DNA from: Chaetoceros tenuissimus
Taxonomy: Eukaryota > Bacillariophyta > Thalassiosirophyceae > Chaetocerotales > Chaetocerotaceae
Direction: 5' to 3'
Length of the DNA: 52,213 bases
Assembly (NCBI GenBank): GCA_021927905.1
Contig: BLLK01000033.1
Span: 1-52,213, forward strand
Shown here: positions 44,156-52,213 of the stretch, piece by piece
How the letters are laid out: every line of letters begins with the position of its first letter
How positions within the stretch are numbered: the first letter of the stretch is position 1
The notes under the pieces: generated by a model
Told to the model about the DNA's origin: nothing
The model's database searches: none
What the model saw: only the letters and a program-made list of their open reading frames with translations
Made by a program: the position numbers and the translations under genes

Positions 44156-47100
44156 TTAATCAACATCATGATTCATGACTTCCTGCAACTGTGCATTCTC
44201 TTCATGTACTTCCAACCATTCCTCTCTTGCTTGAGCATTGCCAGCACTGGACCGAACAGAGTAAGAAGCCCTACGTTCTTCAAGATTATCTAGATAGTCT
44301 TGACTTGAAGGATTTAGCTCATTTTTTGGAATGTCTCCATCTGCTCCATATCCTTTATTTTCATATTCTTCATCATTTGGATCATCAATCTGATCTGGAT
44401 CTTCAAAGTAAATACCATCATTTCCACCATCAATATCTGGATACTTTTTTCGGTAGCATGTTAAAATTTTGTCAATTACATCTAAAGCAGTAGCATTCTT
44501 ATCATTTCGGAGGTCCCTTGTAAAGATATTCATCTTATTGGCCAATGTTACAACTTTCAACTTATTATCAATATAGGAATACATTGCATTGAGACACTCC
44601 GCAACATCAGATGGCATCTCAATCATCCTTGTTTCTTCGTTCACATCTTGTACTTTGACACCACCCATTCTTTTATTCTTATGCTTCACTGGTTTGAAAA
44701 TCAGACCTGTCTTTTTTATCTTTTGAGACACATTGACACACCAAGGTTCAGTATATTTCACTGTCTTGACTGTTTGAATTACTTCTTCTACAGTTGGGAC
44801 ATGATCTTGATCCCATACAAGTTCATGGTTCGTAGCAGCTGCATTCGACTCTACTTCGGAATCAGATACCATTGGAAGTGGTTCATAAGTGTCTTGATAT
44901 CTCAATATCATTTGATGTACAAGTCCCTCTAGTGTTTCAATTTCTTCTTCAAGATATGGAAGATCACCTGATGTCATTGTTTTTGCTGATTGATTTGGCG
45001 CACCACCTATACTTGCGACAAGCTGAAGAAACCCAACATCGGTTGCATCCAGTCCACGAAAAGGAATAAGATTATAGGTAAGCACACAACTTCCCTCTTT
45101 TAATGCAGCTGCTTTGTCCATAGTATTCAAGCCAAAAATTCTCATAAGTCTTGAAACTCCAATCTTATGATAGTGCTTACCACACAAGTCTTTTAGCTTT
45201 TGATCATTCAATACTTTTTTATCCAAAGCTTGCATAAGTAATGTTTGTCTTTGTTCTGCTACAGTTTGTAGCTTCTGTTGAAACCATGACATCTCTTCTG
45301 CCAAGGCCATATCATTCAATGTATCTGCATGATCCAAAAATTCCATTGCCCGCTCTTGTTCTCCTTCTGACATGGAAGACATGAGGAAATATCGCTGTTC
45401 AAATCGAAGGGCTTCTTCTCCTTCTAATGTAGGTGTATGTCGGATTGGATCAATAAATGTACCTACTTCTTTCTTTTGTATCTTTTCCAAGTCAAGAAGA
45501 AACAAGGTACCACTAAAGTCCGGATAAGTACCATAGGGTGCACCAGTATAAGACTTGATTGCGTGATGATGACGCGAACCTGAATAACCTGCAAATGTCC
45601 GCAGTAGTGTATACAGGTAAGCAATGTATATGAGATTTGTTTCTTTCGGTGACATGTCTTTGACAAATGTCTTTTGATCTCTTCGCAATGCAATCTGTAG
45701 TAATGTGAATATTCTGTAGACCGGCGCAATCATTGATTCCACTGTTCCTATACTTTCCACTTTCAGATTGAAGTTCCCATTGTTATAATGTTGGACAGCC
45801 CAGTAATGATTTCGAATCCATTCCTCTTCACCACAATACTTCAAATTAACACAGTCAGGGTCTAAAGGCTCAGGATCCTCTGATGGATGTGGGTAACATG
45901 AGACAATGGTACTCTCAACTCGGAGATAGGTACTGTATTCATTCACATAGTCAAGTCCCTTATGAAATGTTTCGTGCAAATTTAACACTCCTGTTTGCAT
46001 TTTCTTCACAGTAAAGTTTGACAATTGATCCTTGATATTTCGATTCCCATCCACTATGTCATTCTTTTGTCTCACTAGATGCGCAAGTGTATTGTATATC
46101 TTGATCTTCGAAACTCGTGAAGGAGAGTAGGGTCTATGAAATTTGTCAAATTTAAGTTCGACCCCACCTGCACGCTGGTCTCTTGCTGCAGAGTGCCCAT
46201 TGTAAAATACTTTGGAACATCTTGCATTCCCCGCACCAATAGCATCTGCCGAAAAAATCTCACTTTGAACAACTCCTTCTGTGATTTGATTATCAATTGT
46301 AGCAGTAACTTGCATCAAATACTTTCTTCGTAATGGGATATTATATGCCAAATCAAGTCTCACAAGATGCTTCTCAATATCAAATTCTGGTGGAGTGTAA
46401 TGTTTCCACATCCAAAAGTTCTCGTATGCACCATCTTTCATATTAATGTCTACCCTTGCACCAAACTTGCCTACAATAGACAAGTACCGTGGTCTAGTTG
46501 CAAATATTGCAATCAACATTTTCTCCAAGGTAATATGACTATACTTGAGACAGTCATGCTTTAATGCTTTTTTGGTAGCTGCACACTTTGGATTCAGTTC
46601 TGCACCACTGTAACCAAGATATTTGAGCGCCTTGACCAATCTCACTGGCGTCAACCGAAATCCAGCTTGTTCATCAATCATTTGTTGATGCATGGGTATG
46701 TCTACTGACTTTGCCCACATAGCAATTTCCAATGATCCTATACACACTAATATCTCTTGACCAACAACTTCTTGAGGTACCTGCTTATTGACACTGTACC
46801 CTTTACCCTTCTTCACACTAAACCGATCAATCATATCTTGTAATCGCAAATTTGCTTTTGGTACAAAGACTCTTGACGCAGCACCAAAGGTCTTTTGAAA
46901 ACCACCTCTCATGAAAACTTCCACCATTCTCTTAGCAATCATGACATCTCTCTTGATACTATTAGTATTAGATGGAAGATCATCTTCTTTGCAAAGATTT
47001 CGAAAAGCTTGATCATATGACTCCTTTTCCAAAAAGATATTCATTTTGAAACCATCGCAGTCAGTAGCAGCATCAATTGCGTTGCGTTCTCTCTCTTCTG

Positions 47101-48145
47101 CTGAAGTCAAACTTTCATCATCCTCTTCCTCTTCATCATCTTCCTCTTCACTAGTAGTGACATTCACTGTATTATCATCCACAAGAGTATCCTCATCATT
47201 CTCACTAGTATCATCATTGCTCTCATTGTGAATATTGTAATTGTAACGCACTTCAGCATCAATTTCTTCCATAGACATACGACTGGATGATTCATCATTT
47301 TCACTACTGCTTTGCATATCAGTGTCTTTTTCTATTGACATTTCATTATCGTAGATGACTGGTAAAGTCTTCTCCGAGGGGATAGCCGTAGTTACTGCTG
47401 AAGGGAGTAAGTAGCTAGGTAGGAGACAATCCGTATCAATTTTTGACTGCAGTTGCTGCTGACTTGGAATATTTTTGGTACATGCTCCGATGAATAGATT
47501 CTTTTGTAACAATAAATGATGTTAGTACTTTGCTGTAACAACTCAAGATAGTAAAAATAACTATGTTGTTTATCTTACCTCACTATCAATAGAAGTATCA
47601 TCGGAATTTTTACTTTTGTCGTCAATAATAATTTCTTCTGGAACATCAGTTGATTTCTTGTTCTTTTGTGATTTATTCTTCTTTTTGAATATGTTTCTTG
47701 GCTTCTTTTTAACCATAGCCTTCTTTGCAGATACAATGAGAGAATTCTCACTTTGATACTCTTCCTCCATGAAATCTTGATGTAAATCTCGAACAGCCTT
47801 CTTTCGCACCTGTAAATTCTTTGGTAATTTCAACTGCTTCTTCTCTGAAAATAGTGATCTTGGCTTGTCGAATTTTGCCTTTTTCTTCTTTTTCTTCTTT
47901 GCCAATTTCTTTGGATCACGATACTTGAGTCGAAGTGGTGGTTTCGCCTTTTGTACTTCGGACTTCTTCCAGTTACGTCTGCTTGACTCTTTATCTAATG
48001 TTGGTAGCTGACAAGCTTCCAGCATGTCCAAGGTGGATGGATCAATAGGTTTTGGCACAACATGCTTTGTTCTTCTAGATGTCACAACATGCTTGACAGC
48101 AGGTGCTAAACCAAGACTATTTTGTTTCCTTTGCTGATTTCGCAA
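44156..48145 (-). CDS. large two-exon gene of unknown function
   Basis: Exon 1 is 48145-47579 (open frame; start uncertain because the first codon is TTG and the frame is closed by TAG just upstream, or spliced there at TTAG). Exon 2 is 47500-44156, ending TAA. Splicing out 47578-47501 joins IDSE to NLFIGACTKN in phase 0, for about 1300 residues. The N-terminus is Lys-rich (LAKKKKKKKAKF, KKKPRNIFKKKNK), probably nuclear. An acidic region follows (DTSENDEDTLVDD, EEEDDEEEEDDES). The long middle is well ordered, for example YLGYSGAELNP, FGARVDIN and FAGYSGSRHHHAIKSYTGAP. The C-terminus is acidic. I recognise no catalytic motif. It could be a host nuclear protein or belong to an unknown mobile element. 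Confidence 0.65.
47501..47578 (-). other. 78-bp intron with TACTAAC branch motif
   Basis: On minus: donor GTAAGATA at 47578, TACTAAC at 47527-47521, acceptor TTGTTACAAAAG ending at 47501. The branch adenosine lies about 22 bases before the acceptor. Frame is kept on both sides. Confidence 0.75.
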
Positions 48146-48476
48146 AGCCTCTACCTAATAGGACTTTGGACATGAACCTAAGTGTATTTTGAAAATATAG
48201 AAAATAGTATAGGGGTTTTGGTCCAGAACGGGGAAGGGTTTGCTCTAAAAAGGTCCTATTTCCTGTACTATCAAAAACCCAATGCTGTTTGCCTGGGGGT
48301 TCAAATCCTGTTACAAAATGTTTGATTTAATAAGCAAAATGTATTCATTATAGGACAAAATGTTTTCATCGTAATAATATGTAATCTTTTTGCTTTAATT
48401 TATTGTAACATTTTATTTTTGAGTTTTGACTATGTAGATCTGGGCTCAGTATGGGTTAAGAGTACTAGTAATAAGT
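48146..48476. other. spacer with box B-like motif and inverted repeat
   Basis: GGTTCAAATCC at 48298-48308 fits a Pol III box B. ATAGTATAGG (48204-48213) pairs with CCTGTACTAT (48262-48271) apart from one base. TTTTGGTCCAG at 48216-48226 resembles TTTTGGACCAG near 43736 on the other side of the large gene. No complete tRNA is visible. Confidence 0.35.
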
Positions 48477-48790
48477 ATGAGCACGGTGGGTGGGTCTCTA
48501 TGTTATTTATGTTAGCATAGTTCCTACATAGTAAGTGTACAAGTGACATGAGCACGGTTATTTATGTTAGCATAGTTCCTACATAGTAAGTGTACAAGTG
48601 ACATGAGCACGGTGGGTGGGTCTCTATGTTATTTATGTTAGCATAGTTCCTACATAGTAAGTGTACAAGTGACATGAGCACGGTGGGTGGGTCGCTATGT
48701 TATTTATGTTAGCATAGTTCCTACATAGTAAGTGTACAAGTGACATGAGCACGGTGGGTGGGTCGCTATGTTATTTATGTTAGCATAGTA
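48477..48790. repeat. 71-bp minisatellite, about 4.5 units
   Basis: Unit: ATGAGCACGGTGGGTGGGTC, T or G, CTATGTTATTTATGTTAGC, ATAGTTCCTACATAGTAAGT, GTACAAGTGAC. Unit 2 lacks a 16-bp internal piece (GGGTGGGTCTCTATG region). Units 1 and 3 have TCTC where units 4 and 5 have TCGC. The last unit breaks off after GTTAGCATAGTA. Nearly perfect copies indicate recent expansion. Confidence 0.9.
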
Positions 48791-48920
48791 CTAACACAGG
48801 ACATGAGAAGTCCAGTACCTAGTTTAATTTATAGATTACATGATGTCCCCCCACGTTGTGATTACCTTGGGGAAGAGGTAACAAAAAAAGAAAGAGAAAG
48901 AAAGAGAAAGACAACTAGAG

Positions 48921-48970
48921 GTTTTTCTAAAACCAGTCCATTTTGGTTTCGACTCCTGTTTTAGAAAAAC
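48921..48970. repeat. hairpin 1: 13-bp perfect stem, 24-nt loop
   Basis: GTTTTTCTAAAAC (48921-48933) pairs perfectly with GTTTTAGAAAAAC (48958-48970) around a 24-base loop. It is followed by TTACTAAAC. A second copy with the same stem follows 17 bp later. Confidence 0.85.
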
Positions 48971-48987
48971 TTACTAAACTTCTTGAG

Positions 48988-49037
48988 GTTTTTCTAAAAC
49001 AAGCACATTTCTCAATATGACCCTGTTTTAGAAAAAC
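48988..49037. repeat. hairpin 2: same 13-bp stem, different 24-nt loop
   Basis: The same stem arms sit at 48988-49000 and 49025-49037, with a 24-base loop whose sequence mostly differs from hairpin 1. It is also followed by TTACTAAAC. The pair is bracketed by AAAGAGAAAGAAAGA purine tracts at about 48885-48910 and 49075-49095. Confidence 0.85.
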
Positions 49038-49859
49038 TTACTAAACAATCTTGCAAACTCATCTTTTTGGTAAAAAAGAGAAAGAGAAAGAAAGAACAAT
49101 AGATTTAGAGAAAAAACATGCAGCCAACGTCAAAGAACAATTGCAAAACAGGAACACCTAGAAAACACAACATCACATCTACATCCAGACAACCGTGATG
49201 CTTTTGAATCTTCTACTTGCTCAAAACCAAAAACTGAGCTTCAATTTCAAACAACTATTCCAATCACTTATAATAAAAGCTTTCTCCAAGAGACTAGTTG
49301 CTTGCATGTCTCTCCTTCCTACCTAACGGATGGACACAAACATGTTGATCCCCCGTTCTGACTACAAAGCACACATCTGCCCACTCTACTTACCTTCCTT
49401 CCCCGATGCAACCAGTACAGTGTCTACAGTAGTAGAGTATCTGCTACTTGATGAAAGTCAAAGCAATCAATCAGATGGAAAGCTCTGTATGTTGTGTCTT
49501 GTGCCATGCGTTTGAAAAGGTGCACTTTGAAATTTATGTGCAAAAGTACATGCTCGCATGCAGCACTCGCAGAGATTTGAATTTTTGAGTCACGGACTGA
49601 ATGATTCAAATTTTACAGTTTGAATTGAATTAGAGATATTTAGATTTGGAAGTAGGATTGCTTTACCTAATGATATACATACGTGATTGTGAAAAAGACA
49701 ATGACTGGTCATTGACACACATTTTAAAAAAATTTGAAAATAATAGAAAGATTTGAAATTACACACGAACGAAAGCACATACATACAGAGACAACAGCAG
49801 CACCAACACATACACATAAAAAGTTTTCAAGAGCAAAACAACAAGATCTCTAAGTTTCA
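49038..49859. other. spacer and probable 5' leader of the AT-hook gene
   Basis: No coding frame recognised. The last 50 bases are A-rich and run directly into ATGATGG at 49860. Confidence 0.4.
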
Positions 49860-51512
49860 ATGATGGAATTTCCAAAGCTCAAGACCAATACAAAAATCTA
49901 TTCGTCTTATACTAAAGATGGTACCGGTTTCATTCTAGCAAAAGTCATTAAACAATTCAAAGCATACAAAATTGAATTTGCTGATGAAAATGAACCAGAT
50001 GACATCTTCATCCCGAATAGTAACCACGATGGTAAGGAAGAAGTTGAGCCTGTAGTTCTAGATTTGAAAGGACTTACTACTTGGAGATATGCCGAAGAGC
50101 AGAACGATGATGAGGAAGAGGTTGAGCGACCTGTTACAATGGAAGAGGATAGACTTGAAGAGGAAGATTTTGTTGAATTGGAATTTGATATAGGTAAAAA
50201 TCAGAAGAAGTGGTTTGGTGGTGTTGTGACTGAGGAATTGGATGCCTTTCTAGTCCATTTTTGTAATAAAGAGGGAGGGAACAAGGACGACGAGGAGGAC
50301 AAACAGGACAAGAAGAAGAAAAAAAAGGATGACGAGTATGTATTTCTCATACAGTTTCCAGAGGAAGAAATCACTCAGTTGTACTTAGAAGAAGATGTCC
50401 AGTTTAGAAAGGTTCAATATGATGAAAATAATGAAGATCACCGCAAACTAATTCTGAGGAGATTTGAAGATAACTGTGCACTGATTGATGAACAGTGTGA
50501 AGCTCTAGAGGAAGAGGTAGCAAACTGTGAATACCACAAACATCTTTTGAACCAAAGAATTGCTTCAATAGAGAGTGAGAACAGTAGTTTTTCTCAAGTA
50601 ACATTCAATGAGGAGAAGTTAGCGAAGAAGAAAGAGTTTGCAGGAAACATCAAGAAGTCCGCAGAAAGACTTGTAGAAGCGATTGACAAAGGGTTGGTGA
50701 TAAAGCTGGATGCTCAAGAAAGATTTACAAGTCAATTTAAGTCGTTTCTCAATAAAAAAAAGGGGGAACACTATGAGCTGCTTCAGGACTCACTTTCAAA
50801 GTATTTTGGACAGGACGACACTTCTGAGTATGATAATACTGAATATTCTCATCTGAAGACATGTCTACTCAATGAGTTTCTTCCAACGCTAAATTCACAG
50901 TTCCAGAAATTTAGCAAGAAGCTTGAATATATCAATTGCAAGAAGAGCTATGAGAAAGTGGAGAATATTTTAGATAGATTGAAAGAAAATGTCATGATTC
51001 AAAAGGGAATTAAAAAAGAGATGGAGCATGTAATCTCAAAAGAGCTTTCAGCGCATACAAAAACAAACAAAAAAAGGGGAAATCCTGAAAGTGGTACGCC
51101 ATTACCTCATTCTAAGAAAAGACGTAGAGGTAGACCAAAAAAGGGGGATGTCAAGACACCATCCGCATCCAAGCCTGCAGCAATTTCACCAAGTAGTAGT
51201 AGTGCCAACAACAAGAAGAAGAAGAGAGGTAGACCTAGAAAGGATGCCATTCCGGAATCTGCATCCAAGAAGCGTGCATCAAATGGGAAAAAAAGAGGTA
51301 GAGGGAGACCAAAAAAGGATAGCAGCATGTCGCCACCCCAGACAAAAAGAGGGAGAGGGAGACCTAGAAAGAATAGTAGTCCAGGCGAGAGTCTAACTAG
51401 TCAACAACTTTCAGAAGCAATGCATCCTCCTCAATCACCAGCTTCAGTGTATTCCGAATCTTCAGTGGATTCTCCATCATCAGTACAGACACACCTATCA
51501 GAAGACTACTAG
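49860..51512 (+). CDS. AT-hook chromatin-type protein with Agenet/Tudor-like N-terminus
   Basis: 550 residues, ATG (tandem ATGATG) to TAG, no intron. Four AT-hooks lie near residues 422, 455, 480 and 498 (RGRPKK, RGRPRK, GRGRPKK, GRGRPRK), which bind the minor groove of AT-rich DNA. The N-terminal half holds two similar blocks, GFILAKVIKQFKAYKIEFAD and WFGGVVTEELDAFLVHF, that look like Agenet or Tudor beta folds (low certainty). They are separated by acidic stretches and a Lys run (DKKKKKKDDE). The middle is helical. The C-terminus is Ser/Pro-rich. Expected to be nuclear and to act in chromatin or transcription. Partners are unknown. Confidence 0.8.
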   Translation: MMEFPKLKTNTKIYSSYTKDGTGFILAKVIKQFKAYKIEFADENEPDDIFIPNSNHDGKEEVEPVVLDLKGLTTWRYAEEQNDDEEEVERPVTMEEDRLEEEDFVELEFDIGKNQKKWFGGVVTEELDAFLVHFCNKEGGNKDDEEDKQDKKKKKKDDEYVFLIQFPEEEITQLYLEEDVQFRKVQYDENNEDHRKLILRRFEDNCALIDEQCEALEEEVANCEYHKHLLNQRIASIESENSSFSQVTFNEEKLAKKKEFAGNIKKSAERLVEAIDKGLVIKLDAQERFTSQFKSFLNKKKGEHYELLQDSLSKYFGQDDTSEYDNTEYSHLKTCLLNEFLPTLNSQFQKFSKKLEYINCKKSYEKVENILDRLKENVMIQKGIKKEMEHVISKELSAHTKTNKKRGNPESGTPLPHSKKRRRGRPKKGDVKTPSASKPAAISPSSSSANNKKKKRGRPRKDAIPESASKKRASNGKKRGRGRPKKDSSMSPPQTKRGRGRPRKNSSPGESLTSQQLSEAMHPPQSPASVYSESSVDSPSSVQTHLSEDY

Positions 51513-51826
51513 ATTTAAGTTTCAATGTAACATAACACAGTATCTGTACAATGTATTGTAGGTAGGAATTGAGAAATTAAGCCATTGGAGTACCATGCTG
51601 AAGAATGCACATAGGTACACACATACTCTAATGATCCTCGTCGAGTTATCATAATTATAGGTTATGAACTCTATTCTCAAAAATTATCTCAAAAAAAATT
51701 TTTTTGAGAATTTATGTGACGATGTGGCAATGGTATGTTTTATTGAGATGAGTCCAAGCCTAACCACTTTATGCTGCTTGCATATTCCAGATATTTCAAT
51801 TCTATATAAAATTTCGTACTACAAAA
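51513..51826. other. intergenic region with a near-perfect palindrome and TATA-like box
   Basis: The palindrome CTCAAAAAAAATTTTTTTGA(G) lies at 51688-51708 and a TATATAAA box at 51803-51810, only 17 bp before the next ATG. The palindrome could act as a terminator or cruciform; that is inference. Confidence 0.4.
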
Positions 51827-52213
51827 ATGTCAGGGAATCTTGAGAATAAAGATTCGACATTGGATATCTATGAGATCACAGCATCGCTGCTCCTTCCATT
51901 TGAAGAACTAGAACGGAGTCAAGGGCAACCAGAACAGAAAGATGAACCCCTAACCCTTAAAAGAGTTCTAATTGCAGCTATGGACAAGGGACAAAAACCC
52001 CTGCTACCAGAGGAAAAGAAATGTATTCAAAAGAAACCCCCTAAGCAAAATCAGTTTTGGACAACACTCAGCAAATATAATTATCTAGAGCCCACAAGGT
52101 CCTGTCTTGTCATAACTATAGAGCAAGAGAAAGATGATGAAGACGGAAAGTTCTCATTCCTTGCAGAAAAAGGGTATAGTAAATATTATTATGAGCCGTT
52201 TGGTACAGGTGAC
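51827..52213 (+). CDS. hypothetical protein, 5' part, cut by window edge
   Basis: An open frame of 129 codons from ATG 51827 to the last base, with no stop. Reads MSGNLENKDSTLDIYEITAS, then LTLKRVLIAAMDKGQKPLLP, QFWTTLSKYNYLEPTRSCLV and an acidic stretch. The length open to the edge and the mixed composition support real coding. No family recognised. Same strand as the AT-hook gene, 314 bp downstream of it. Confidence 0.6.
   Translation, partial: MSGNLENKDSTLDIYEITASLLLPFEELERSQGQPEQKDEPLTLKRVLIAAMDKGQKPLLPEEKKCIQKKPPKQNQFWTTLSKYNYLEPTRSCLVITIEQEKDDEDGKFSFLAEKGYSKYYYEPFGTGD

Noticed and set aside
47046-47231. Poly-Ser plus-strand frame.
   Set aside because: Shadow of the acidic Glu/Asp stretch of the large unknown gene.
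48477-48790. CRISPR-like repeats.
   Set aside because: Units are directly adjacent with no variable spacers, and the context is eukaryotic; it is a minisatellite.

Overview
The window looks like a transposon-rich stretch of a eukaryotic nuclear genome, probably a diatom or another stramenopile. The reasons are AT-rich spacer DNA, short GT-AG introns (91 bp and 78 bp), one with a TACTAAC branch motif, type II membrane glycosyltransferases, an interstitial TTAGGG-type telomeric motif, and gypsy, copia and tyrosine-recombinase retroelements whose wording recalls diatom families. The lineage is inference; no marker gene is present. I found no convincing tRNA, rRNA or CRISPR.

Left part. Positions 1-3412 (minus) carry a zinc-ribbon DUF6729-like region followed by a DEDD 3'-5' exonuclease that runs off the left edge; two one-base frame breaks interrupt it. 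Positions 4040-8944 are an LTR-bounded element with almost identical 290-bp repeats but no recognisable protein. At 9455-10712 (minus) is a spliced GT-A-like glycosyltransferase pseudogene. A copia RNase H remnant at 11042-11314 is followed at once by a gypsy element on minus (11327-16625) with 216-bp LTRs and an AAAGG target duplication. A decayed SGNH/GDSL-like gene with an EGF-like tail lies at about 17150-18540.

Middle part. About 19.9-28.5 kb is a DIRS-like (tyrosine recombinase) retroelement on minus: Gag-like protein, unknown domain, Lys-rich linker, reverse transcriptase, RNase H, Cys-rich segment and recombinase. Its in-frame stops are all TGA. Next come an intact exostosin-like (GT47) gene (29253-30515), a copia remnant (about 31.2-32.5 kb, minus), a second glycosyltransferase-like gene (32763-33609, minus), and a plus-strand gypsy element (34811-43700) whose protease-to-integrase region is present in 2.3 tandem copies.

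Right part. A large unrecognised two-exon gene (44156-48145, minus), a block of repeats (71-bp minisatellite, twin hairpins), an AT-hook protein gene (49860-51512) and the start of an unknown gene running off the right edge.

Two themes cross the window. First, most in-frame stops in the retroelements are TGA at sites where arginine is expected, which fits CGA to TGA deamination of methylated CpG. Second, many reading frames break by one base, often at homopolymers, which could be genuine decay or uncorrected long-read assembly error. The host-like genes that can be recognised are mostly secretory-pathway sugar enzymes, but nothing shows that they act together.
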